A stretch of 34,190 nucleotides of DNA from positions 1 to 34,190 of the forward strand of contig JAHBSL010000029.1 in NCBI GenBank assembly GCA_019639135.1, read 5' to 3'. The notes below the pieces were generated by a model. That model was not told the origin of the DNA. It saw only the letters and a program-made list of their open reading frames with translations, and did not search any database. Positions within the stretch are counted from its first letter, which is position 1; every line of letters starts with the position of its first letter. Both the position numbers and the translations under genes were made by a program. Source of the DNA: Acidobacteriota bacterium. Its GTDB lineage: Bacteria; Acidobacteriota; Blastocatellia; Pyrinomonadales; Pyrinomonadaceae. Of the stretch, positions 8,647 through 15,290 are shown in pieces.

Positions 8647-9075
8647 TTAAATTTCCTTCCTGTTAGAGAAGCTTAAAAAAATTTGTATCAGCCCTTCGGC
8701 GACGACGGCAAAACCGAACGATGCCATCCCGAGAATGACCGGGACGATCGGCAGAATTTCGCTCAAATAGATCACCGCGATAACTCCGCCGAGAGCAAAG
8801 TAGCGGCCGAGATACCTGAGTGCCGAAATACGCGGCCGCTCGCCTTCGGGCGTATTTTCAAAAACCTTCCTGAGCGAATAGCGAAGCCAGAAATAGCTAA
8901 CAAATGCGAGCAAAACTCCGACCGCGATTCCCGCCCCGAACCTTACGGAGCTAAATACGGCCCCGACGAGGGTACCAAACGCGCCGAGCACGGCCATCAG
9001 CACAAGAAGCCGCCGATGCTGGTTCGGTATCAGTTCAGCCGCGTCCGGCGTACGGAGATCGTCCGGTTCGCTCAT
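8647..9075 (-). CDS. atpI: ATP synthase subunit I-like protein
   Basis: 142 residues with a short polar N-terminus and four predicted membrane helices (about 22-42, 46-66, 88-105, 108-134). This matches the AtpI/ATP-synthase I family, which aids c-ring assembly and sits just upstream of atpB in many bacteria. Sequence conservation in this family is weak, so the call rests on topology plus position: it is immediately upstream of atpB with a 2-nt gap and 36 nt downstream of the AtpZ-like gene. The loop ENTPEGERPRISALRYLGRY between helices 2 and 3 is the most charged part. Confidence 0.8.
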   Translation of the reverse strand: MSEPDDLRTPDAAELIPNQHRRLLVLMAVLGAFGTLVGAVFSSVRFGAGIAVGVLLAFVSYFWLRYSLRKVFENTPEGERPRISALRYLGRYFALGGVIAVIYLSEILPIVPVILGMASFGFAVVAEGLIQIFLSFSNRKEI

Positions 9076-9111
9076 TCAAACCCTCAATTTTACTTTGCCT
9101 TTGTTGAAAGT

Positions 9112-9693
9112 TCAATCCTCGCGGGGCAGATAGTCCGGGCGAGGTGGATCATCGGGAATGGTTTCCGCGGGAGGAGGCAGGATCGGCGAGGGGGCTTTCG
9201 GCGGCTCGGCGGATTCGACGGCCGAAAAGAGCGTCGTCGTCTCAGGCGGTGCTGCATTTCGGCGAAAGATCTCGCGGTTGATGCGGAAAAGCTGAACGAA
9301 CCCGATGATCGAGCCGATCACCACGCCGACGACGATCCCCCACGGTGATGTTCCAAGCAATGTATCGGCCAGCCAACCGATAACGAGCATGAAAACTATT
9401 GAGCCAAAAAGCGTGATACCGACCGACCAGGCGAGGCCGGCCATTCGGACGCTCTCGCCTGCGGTCGGCGGCTCGTAAGGCAAAAGAATTGTCGGGGCCG
9501 GCGGTTCAGCGGGCTCGCGGCGTTCGTAGGCCGGCTCTTCTTCTTTCGGGAGTTCGATGGCCGGCTCGGTCGGGCGCGGTTCGCCAAGCTCCGGTTCCAT
9601 GCCGAAAATGCCGAGTACTTCGGTCTCGCGGGTGCGGGCCGTTCTCTCTTCCACCGGATCGGGGAGGTCGCTATCGAGAAAATTCTTGATCAT
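9112..9693 (-). CDS. atpZ: AtpZ/AtpI-type Fo assembly protein with long Pro/Glu-rich extensions
   Basis: 193 residues. The core (about 84-140) has two membrane helices joined by a short turn (WLADTLLGTSPWGIVVGVVI) and ends in QLFRINREIFRR. This is the pattern of the AtpZ (F0F1-ATPase gene 1) family, small proteins encoded first in atp operons that help ring assembly or ion uptake. The family is usually about 80-110 residues. Here the core is flanked by an 80-residue acidic, Pro-rich N-terminal extension and a 45-residue Pro-rich tail, which probably make flexible cytoplasmic arms. It is the first gene of the Fo block and starts 18 nt after the lipase stop. The symbol is assigned from core topology and position. 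Confidence 0.75.
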   Translation of the reverse strand: MIKNFLDSDLPDPVEERTARTRETEVLGIFGMEPELGEPRPTEPAIELPKEEEPAYERREPAEPPAPTILLPYEPPTAGESVRMAGLAWSVGITLFGSIVFMLVIGWLADTLLGTSPWGIVVGVVIGSIIGFVQLFRINREIFRRNAAPPETTTLFSAVESAEPPKAPSPILPPPAETIPDDPPRPDYLPRED

Positions 9694-9711
9694 CGCCGGA
9701 TCGCGGCTCGG

Positions 9712-11118
9712 CTAATTCGCAAGCGCGGGCCACATATATCCGAAGAGTCTATCCTGAATCTGAAGATTAGTCACCAACCGCGTGTGCGACTCGCACTGAA
9801 ATATTTCGGCCGCGATCGGGACGATCGGTTCACTGCCGCGTTTCAACGTACTCTCACCGGCAAGCGAACGGCGGGTGACGACCCCGTCGCCGACAGCAAA
9901 GAGCAGCTTTTTCAACTCCTCGGCTTCGATCTTGGTGCCGTCGTCCCGCTTGAAGGACTTTGGCTCGAACTGCGTTATCCAGCGGTCCTTTTTCCCGTCC
10001 TGGCGAAGAATGAAGGCGTTCGGCGTCTCCTTGCAGTCAGCCCCGAGCAGGTAGAACGTTACCGGGATATTGTCGCGGCCGGGACGCGAGATCGCCGCCT
10101 GAAAATCCTTTGCCCGCTTGAGCGCGGCCCGGAGATAGAGCCGGGCATTTCGCTGCTCTTCCTCGCTGAACTTCTTGTCGAATTTTTTGTCCTTCCAGAT
10201 GGCCCAATCGTATTCTTCCCAAGTCGCGGGATCAAAAATATCAAGTTCGATCGGCTTTAGTTCCTCGTCATAGGCCATCAGGCTGCCTTCGTGAGGCAGA
10301 AGCTGATAGATCGACTGAGTTGTAAAAACGTCAAAGCGGTCGATGTCACGAAAGAACGGGATGTTGATGCCGTTGATGATCGAAAGCCCGTTGATCAGTG
10401 CATCGAGAGCGCGGACCGAGCCTTCATTCGGCGTGCCGAGAAGGAAGATCTTATCAAGGTGCTTTGCACCGGCCCAGGTCGGGCGGACGGTTCCGCTGCG
10501 GAGTTCCGCATCGCCGTACATCGCAGCATATCGCGAGATGAGCCCGCCCATCGAGTGGGCGACGATGTTGAACTTAAGATCGGGCTTGCCGAGCTTCTGC
10601 TTTAGCTGGTCGATATCGCGGATCAGTTTGCGGGCGGTCTCAACGTTGTCAATGCGCCAGTCGTAGGGGAAAACGTAGAACGTGTCCAGGTCGTCGCCGG
10701 GCTTCGGGTCGTCCCACTTGGCTTCGCGGTAGCCGCCGCGCTTTTCAAGTGACAGTATCAATTGATTGTATATCTCGACCTCGGGCAGGAACCGCAGAAG
10801 TCGAAAGCCTCGAATGATATCGCCGGGGACGAGTGTATCGCGGTTCTTCTTGAGGTCCGGCGAGATCGGGAGGCGAATATCGTCGTCCTTGTCGCGTCCG
10901 CGGCTGAACCAAACGGTCTTGCCGGTCTTCGAGTTCTTAAGCTCGGAACCGGTGATCCCGGGAATGATTATGATCGGCGCCTTGCCCATCGGCGGCGGGG
11001 GCGGCGAAGCCGGTGCGGACTCGGCCGGTTTGTTTTGAGACAAGGCCGCCGGAGCCGCGAAGAGCACCAGGAGAAAAAGGAGGCGAAAAATGGGCATGGC
11101 AGGTTTCATTACAGTCAT
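9712..11118 (-). CDS. exported LCAT-like lipase/acyltransferase (alpha/beta hydrolase)
   Basis: 468 residues. An N-terminal signal peptide (h-region FRLLFLLVLFAAPAA, about 11-25) precedes a Pro-rich linker. The hydrolase begins with APIIIIPGITGSELK (47-61), the oxyanion-side pattern of lecithin:cholesterol acyltransferase-like enzymes. VFPYDWR (149-155) follows. The nucleophile elbow AHSMGG has Ser189, with Ala in place of the first Gly as in some bacterial lipases. Likely triad partners are Asp411 (VGDGVV) and His445 (ESHTRLV). It presumably hydrolyses or transfers acyl chains on lipids outside the cytoplasm; the substrate is unknown. The start could instead be ATG at 11109 or 11097. It lies 18 nt upstream of atpZ and may share a transcript with the Fo genes. 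Confidence 0.85.
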   Translation of the reverse strand: MTVMKPAMPIFRLLFLLVLFAAPAALSQNKPAESAPASPPPPPMGKAPIIIIPGITGSELKNSKTGKTVWFSRGRDKDDDIRLPISPDLKKNRDTLVPGDIIRGFRLLRFLPEVEIYNQLILSLEKRGGYREAKWDDPKPGDDLDTFYVFPYDWRIDNVETARKLIRDIDQLKQKLGKPDLKFNIVAHSMGGLISRYAAMYGDAELRSGTVRPTWAGAKHLDKIFLLGTPNEGSVRALDALINGLSIINGINIPFFRDIDRFDVFTTQSIYQLLPHEGSLMAYDEELKPIELDIFDPATWEEYDWAIWKDKKFDKKFSEEEQRNARLYLRAALKRAKDFQAAISRPGRDNIPVTFYLLGADCKETPNAFILRQDGKKDRWITQFEPKSFKRDDGTKIEAEELKKLLFAVGDGVVTRRSLAGESTLKRGSEPIVPIAAEIFQCESHTRLVTNLQIQDRLFGYMWPALAN

Positions 11119-11187
11119 TACGCCTGAGCGCTATCAATTCCACGAGGAATATACCACCATTTGGTGCGAACCGTGCCCGAAAGGTTG

Positions 11188-12393
11188 TTATCGTTGCGCT
11201 TCGGTCACAACCCCGGTCCGGTCAGGCGAGGCAAGCCGGTATCGAGTTCCGCGCCAGACTATCTCACGCGAGAGCAAAGCGGCGACACAATTTGCAAAAA
11301 AGATCGCCGGTGTCACGAGCCAGAGCGTATATTGCGAGAACCGCTGGCGGCGAAGCTCGGGCCCGAATTGCGGCAGGGCGAGCCGGACGGCGTAGAGACG
11401 AAGCACCGCCTTTCCGACGGAGAAGAATGAGACAAGAAAGAGCGTTGCAAGAGCCGCCCAGACGTGAATACCGTTGGTCTTGCTCAGAACGGCGATCAGT
11501 ATAGCCGCGGCCATGACGAAATTAAAAAGCCCGGAGCCGAAGAACGACATCAGCCAAAGCTGCGGCATATAAACCCGGGTGATCTTCATTTGGCGGTTGG
11601 TGAATTCGAAAAGCTCGCGAAAGGTGCAGCTTTCGACCGAGGCCGTCAGTGCCTTCGGGACGAAACGGATCTTCAATCCCGCGGCACGCATCGCCCGCGT
11701 AACGGCAAAATCGTCCGAAAGCGTGCCCTGCCATTTCTCGCGCATCCCGATGCGTTCAAATGTGTCACGGCGGATGGCCATCGAACCACCCCAGGTGAAA
11801 TTGCTTTTCTCGTTCGGGCCGAGTGCCGAGGCGATAGAGGCGTTCCACGCGGAGCGGAGTTCGGAGGCGAGCGTCGGTTCTTCGGAGATGAACCAGCGGT
11901 AGCCGGTCGCCGCACCGATGGTTTCATCGCGGAGCGGCGCTATCAACGCACGCAGCCAGCCGGGCGAGGGGCGTGCATCGGAATCGACAAAAACGAGGAC
12001 CTCGCTTTTCGGGTCGGCGTGGAGAACCCCCTCGCGAAGGTTCTCGACCTTCTGGCTTGACGCGGCGGCTTTCGGTGGGACGACCAATTTAACATGCCGC
12101 TCTGCCTCCTGCCACGCCTGTTCGATAATGCCGGCCGCCGGGTCGTCCGGGTCGTCAATGACGAAAATGACCTCATACTCCGGCAGGTCCTGATCGAGCA
12201 AAGCGTCGAAGTTCGCGAGCATCCCCTCGTCAACGCCCTTGCACGGGGCGATGATCGTGACCATCGGTTCCCAGTCCGATGGCGGCTTGGTCAGCTCCTC
12301 ACGAAAGAAACGCAGATACTCGACCCCGCCGCGAAACGACTTAAAGCTGAACCAAACGAGCAAAGCGGCGAAGATATAGAAGACGAGGATCAT
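11188..12393 (-). CDS. GT2/GT21-type membrane glycosyltransferase (HpnI or ceramide-glucosyltransferase-like)
   Basis: 401 residues. An N-terminal membrane helix (about 2-18) is followed by a GT-A catalytic domain. VIDDPDD (79-85) holds the first Asp pair. FVDSDARPSPGW (135-146) holds the metal-binding DxD. SDDFAVTRAMRAAG (226-239) holds the catalytic Asp. RQMKITR (267-273) sits where GT21 enzymes have the (Q/R)xxRW motif. Three C-terminal membrane helices follow (about 283-305, 315-340, 355-380). This layout fits enzymes that glycosylate lipid acceptors, such as ceramide or hopanoid glucosyltransferases; the acceptor here is unknown. It lies 35 nt downstream of waaA, suggesting a role in outer-membrane glycolipid assembly. 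Confidence 0.87.
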   Translation of the reverse strand: MILVFYIFAALLVWFSFKSFRGGVEYLRFFREELTKPPSDWEPMVTIIAPCKGVDEGMLANFDALLDQDLPEYEVIFVIDDPDDPAAGIIEQAWQEAERHVKLVVPPKAAASSQKVENLREGVLHADPKSEVLVFVDSDARPSPGWLRALIAPLRDETIGAATGYRWFISEEPTLASELRSAWNASIASALGPNEKSNFTWGGSMAIRRDTFERIGMREKWQGTLSDDFAVTRAMRAAGLKIRFVPKALTASVESCTFRELFEFTNRQMKITRVYMPQLWLMSFFGSGLFNFVMAAAILIAVLSKTNGIHVWAALATLFLVSFFSVGKAVLRLYAVRLALPQFGPELRRQRFSQYTLWLVTPAIFFANCVAALLSREIVWRGTRYRLASPDRTGVVTEAQR

Positions 12394-12428
12394 TTATAGA
12401 ACAGTTAAAAGTTCTAAGTTGAAAGTTA
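12394..12428. repeat. short AGTT-word intergenic hairpin (weak member)
   Basis: Repeated AGTT words fill the waaA-GT2 gap. TAGAAC (12397-12402) and GTTCTA (12411-12416) form a 6-bp stem with an 8-nt loop. It looks like a small version of the larger word-reiterating palindromes in this window, but taken alone it could be chance. Confidence 0.4.
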
Positions 12429-13751
12429 TCAGTTTAGGAAATGCCTTAGAAGTTCGACGGTCTTCGCGGTCGCACCGCGATTCGCTTCCATTACGGCCCG
12501 GGCGTTGCGGGCAAGTTCGGCCCGTTCCTCGGGTTCTTCGAGCAGGTCTGAGATACGCACAAAGAGGTCGTCGGGAATGCACTCGTTCGTTTGTTCGGGA
12601 AGCTGGATGACGGCGTTGTTCTCGAGGAAAACACGCATCACGTCTGCAAAGTTAAAGGTATGCGGGCCGGTGATGATGGCGTTGCCCGCGGCTGCGGGTT
12701 CGAGCACGCTCTGGCCGCCGTGCGGTATGAGCGAACCGCCGACGAACGCGATCGTGGTCAGTTGATAGAGAGCACGAAGCTCGCCGATCGAGTCGAGCAG
12801 GATGATGTCGGCTTCGGCGTCCGCTTCGCTCGGTGCGTCGCTTCGGCGAGCGGTGCGATATCGCTTGAACTCGCAGGCCTCGTCATCGCGAAATTCGCGA
12901 AGGAGCCGTGCTACATCAGCGAATCTTTCGGGGTGCCGCGGTGCGATGACGAGCCGCGACTTTATCTTCGCCTCGCCCGCGAGAATCGAGCAAAAAGCAT
13001 CTAGCAGCCATCGCTCCTCGGGGTCGTGCGTGCTGGCGGCAGCGATAACGGGCCTGCCGTCATCGAAACGAAAGCGGGCGTTTAGCTCGGCGGCGATCTC
13101 TGCATCCCGCGGGTCATCGGCGACGTCAAATTTGATGTTGCCGGTGACCTTGGCCTTTGCGGCGGCAAGCCCGAGCGAGATAAGGCGATTCGCGTCGTCG
13201 CCGCCTTGCATCAGTGCAAGATCGACATCGGCAAGCACGCGTTTCAGAAAGCCGCGGACCTTTCGGTACCTGGCAAACGAGCGTTCCGAGAGTCGGCCAT
13301 TTACTATCGCGACCTTTGCCCCGCAGAGCTTCGCTTCATGGATGAACCGCGGCCAGATCTCGGTTTCCATCAACAAGACAACAGATGGCTTGAAATTGCC
13401 AAGAGCTTTGCGAACGCTGAACTTCCAGTCGAACGGGAAGTAGAAGACCGCGTCGGCCTTGCCCGCAAAGATCTTCTTCGCGAGTTCCTGCCCGGTCTTT
13501 GTTGTGGTTGAGATCACTACTCGATGGTCGGGGAATTCGCTGACCACGCCATCGACCAGCGGCCGAGCGGCGTTCGCCTCGCCGACCGAGACGCAATGAA
13601 GCCAAATGACCCTGCGGCCGTCTTGCTTGAACTCGGGATAATTACCGAGTCGCTGCGTGAACCCCGCGGCATACTTCTCCCGCCGCAAAAGGAACAGCGG
13701 CAGCATCAGCAAGAATGCAGTGGAGAGCAAGATGCTGTAGATGAAATACAT
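12429..13751 (-). CDS. waaA: 3-deoxy-D-manno-octulosonic acid (Kdo) transferase
   Basis: 440 residues, typical for WaaA/KdtA, which transfers Kdo from CMP-Kdo to lipid A precursor on the inner face of the cytoplasmic membrane. A hydrophobic N-terminal anchor spans residues 3-22. HCVSVGEANAARPL follows, with the proposed catalytic Glu58. STTTKTG (81-87), METEIWPRF (128-136) and NGRLSERSFARYR are further family hallmarks. The C-terminal half contains the CMP-Kdo binding region with FVGGSLIPHGGQSVLEPAA. Its presence argues for an LPS outer membrane. It is followed 35 nt later by a GT2 glycosyltransferase on the same strand. The upstream gap to efp holds a large palindromic repeat. Confidence 0.96.
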   Translation of the reverse strand: MYFIYSILLSTAFLLMLPLFLLRREKYAAGFTQRLGNYPEFKQDGRRVIWLHCVSVGEANAARPLVDGVVSEFPDHRVVISTTTKTGQELAKKIFAGKADAVFYFPFDWKFSVRKALGNFKPSVVLLMETEIWPRFIHEAKLCGAKVAIVNGRLSERSFARYRKVRGFLKRVLADVDLALMQGGDDANRLISLGLAAAKAKVTGNIKFDVADDPRDAEIAAELNARFRFDDGRPVIAAASTHDPEERWLLDAFCSILAGEAKIKSRLVIAPRHPERFADVARLLREFRDDEACEFKRYRTARRSDAPSEADAEADIILLDSIGELRALYQLTTIAFVGGSLIPHGGQSVLEPAAAGNAIITGPHTFNFADVMRVFLENNAVIQLPEQTNECIPDDLFVRISDLLEEPEERAELARNARAVMEANRGATAKTVELLRHFLN

Positions 13752-13761
13752 TGCCGCGGGC

Positions 13762-13933
13762 GGTCTAGGAAGTCATGTCAGTCTAGGAAAGTCTTGTCGG
13801 TCTCGGAGGTCGAGAAAGTCAAGCGGGTCAAACACTAAGATACTTTGTTCAAGGCTTCAAAAACTCGCAAAATCAACGAATCACCAGGCTGTCAAGACTT
13901 CCTAGATTTCCTAGACCTCCCAGACCTCCCAGA
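13762..13933. repeat. word-reiterating intergenic palindrome, TCTAGGAAG word
   Basis: The left arm (13762-13825) repeats variants of GTCTAGGAAGTC: GTCTAGGAAAGTC, GTCTCGGAGGTC and GAGAAAGTC. The right arm (13891-13933) is the reverse-complement series: GACTTCCTAGATTTCCTAGA, then CCTCCCAGACCTCCCAGAC. The arms match imperfectly and carry different numbers of units. About 65 nt of unrelated sequence separates them. It fills most of the efp-waaA gap and ends at the efp stop codon. Confidence 0.82.
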
Positions 13934-14497
13934 CTACTTTACCCGTTCCATATACCGAGCTTCGGTCGGGTTAACACGGATCTTTTCGCCTTCAGTGATA
14001 AAGGGCGGGACCATTAGCGTAACGCCGTTCTCGAGCGTGGCCGGCTTGTTAGAGTTCGAGGCCGTTGCACCCTTGAGCTGCGGCTCGGTCTCCGATACGG
14101 TCAGCTCCATAGAGGCCGGCAGTTGAACACCGATCGGCGTGCCGTTGTAAAACTCGACCTCGATCGTCAGGCCCGGCATCAACCACTGGGCCGCATCGCC
14201 GAGTTCCTCTTCGGTTAGCGCCACCTGCTCAAAATTTTCCTGGTTCATGAAGTGGTGGTGCGTGCCGTCGGAATACAGATATTCCATCTTGTGCTGCTCA
14301 AGGATAACGCGTTCGAGCGAGTCATTTGACCGAAAGCGGTACTCGAACGAATTGCCCGTAAGCAGGTTGCGAAGACGTGCCTGAACCATTGCCCGCAAGT
14401 TGCCGGGCGTGTGGTGATGAAAGTCCATCACCTTTACCGGTGCTCCTTCGTGGAGGATCACCATTCCTTTTCTGATATCGTTTGCTGAAATAGCCAT
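13934..14497 (-). CDS. efp: translation elongation factor P
   Basis: 187 residues, the standard EF-P length. EF-P rescues ribosomes stalled at polyproline by binding beside the peptidyl-tRNA. The N-terminal KOW-like domain (MAISANDIRKGMVILHEGAP) is followed by two OB domains. The C-terminal signature region reads GVTLMVPPFITEGEKIRVNP (157-176), with Thr-Glu-Ala-Arg-Tyr-Met-Glu-Arg next. The functional loop is TPGNLRAM (30-37). By alignment to E. coli PGKGQ, Asn33 occupies the position of the beta-lysylated Lys34, so neither lysylation nor Arg-rhamnosylation is expected there. No epmA, epmB or earP gene is visible. Polyproline-rich proteins encoded nearby (the DUF4350 protein and the lipase linker) are plausible clients. 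The flanking gaps hold large palindromic repeats. Confidence 0.97.
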   Translation of the reverse strand: MAISANDIRKGMVILHEGAPVKVMDFHHHTPGNLRAMVQARLRNLLTGNSFEYRFRSNDSLERVILEQHKMEYLYSDGTHHHFMNQENFEQVALTEEELGDAAQWLMPGLTIEVEFYNGTPIGVQLPASMELTVSETEPQLKGATASNSNKPATLENGVTLMVPPFITEGEKIRVNPTEARYMERVK

Positions 14498-14552
14498 AGA
14501 TGTTTCTTAAAAATTTAAGTCAAAATTCGAATTCAACAGTGTATTAAATGCC

Positions 14553-14728
14553 TGTGAAAAAGTTAAAAGGGGGAAAAGTTAAAAGGTGAAAAAGCTAAAA
14601 GGTCTAAAGGTGAAAATGTTGATGGGTGAAAAAGGGCAGGGACTAGCCTCCATGGGCTTTTACCGACGTGGCTGGGCCTGAAAGTTCCGCCCCCTTTTTC
14701 ACCTTTTAACTTTCCCACTTTTTCACCT
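14553..14728. repeat. word-reiterating intergenic palindrome, GTGAAAAAGTTAAAAGG word
   Basis: The left arm (14553-14637) is a purine-rich series of near-repeats such as GTGAAAAAGTTAAAAGG, GGAAAAGTTAAAAGG and GTGAAAAAGCTAAAAGG. The right arm (14689-14728) is the complementary pyrimidine series, beginning CCCCTTTTTCACCTTTTAAC. The loop of about 50 nt contains its own GC-rich stretch. It fills the gap between the TPR lipoprotein gene and efp. It is not a CRISPR: there are no regular spacers and the units vary. Confidence 0.85.
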
Positions 14729-14736
14729 CGCTCCGC

Positions 14737-15264
14737 TCAAGCTCCTTCTTTCTTGAAGGGCAGCGGTGCCGGTTCCTCACCCGGTTTCGGATATTCCTTC
14801 TTCATCATCTCGTAGATGCCGATGATCTGCTGCTGCCATTTCTTAGATTCCTCGTGGTTCGGGTCGATCTTCAGCGCCCGCCGATAGTCGCCGAGTGCCG
14901 AGGCGTATTGACGAGCCTCGGTCAAGGCAAATCCGCGCTTGAAGTAAGCCTCCACGGCGGTCGTTTTTGCGGCTGCGTCATTCGGCTTTGCCTTCAGGTT
15001 CTTTTCGGCGTCGGCTATCGCCTTGTCAAAGTCGGTCGTGTCGATCGGGTCGCCCGCGGCACTCCATTTTCCTCCGGTTGGCTTAACGGGCCCGGAGGGT
15101 TTTTCGGGCATATTCTCGAAGGTATGCTGCGTCGTCGGCTCCATCCGCTCGGAGCGCACCGGCGTGTTTGCGGTGTTGTCCGCGGCGGCACGGTCCGCAC
15201 CGCCGGAATTACACCCGGCGGCGAAAAGCGAACCTGCAATAATGGCCAAAGAGATCTTCTTCAT
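14737..15264 (-). CDS. TPR-containing lipoprotein
   Basis: 175 residues from ATG 15264. That start is supported by GGAG 6 nt upstream; TTG at 15276 is in frame but would overlap this ribosome-binding site. The signal peptide ends in a lipobox (SLFAAGC, Cys18), so the protein should be lipid-anchored in the envelope. A disordered Thr/Pro/Gly stretch (about 20-75) precedes one to two tetratricopeptide-like helical repeats: AYFKRGFALTEARQYASALG, then DYRRALKIDPNHEES, a canonical TPR unit. It probably serves as a protein-protein interaction module. No enzyme motif is present. Confidence 0.85.
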   Translation of the reverse strand: MKKISLAIIAGSLFAAGCNSGGADRAAADNTANTPVRSERMEPTTQHTFENMPEKPSGPVKPTGGKWSAAGDPIDTTDFDKAIADAEKNLKAKPNDAAAKTTAVEAYFKRGFALTEARQYASALGDYRRALKIDPNHEESKKWQQQIIGIYEMMKKEYPKPGEEPAPLPFKKEGA

Positions 15265-15290
15265 AAACGTCTCCAAAAAATCAGCTAATC

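Noticed and set aside
14553..14728. Possible CRISPR array
   Set aside because: Units are variable, contiguous and mirrored by a complementary arm. There are no equal-length unique spacers and no cas genes nearby.
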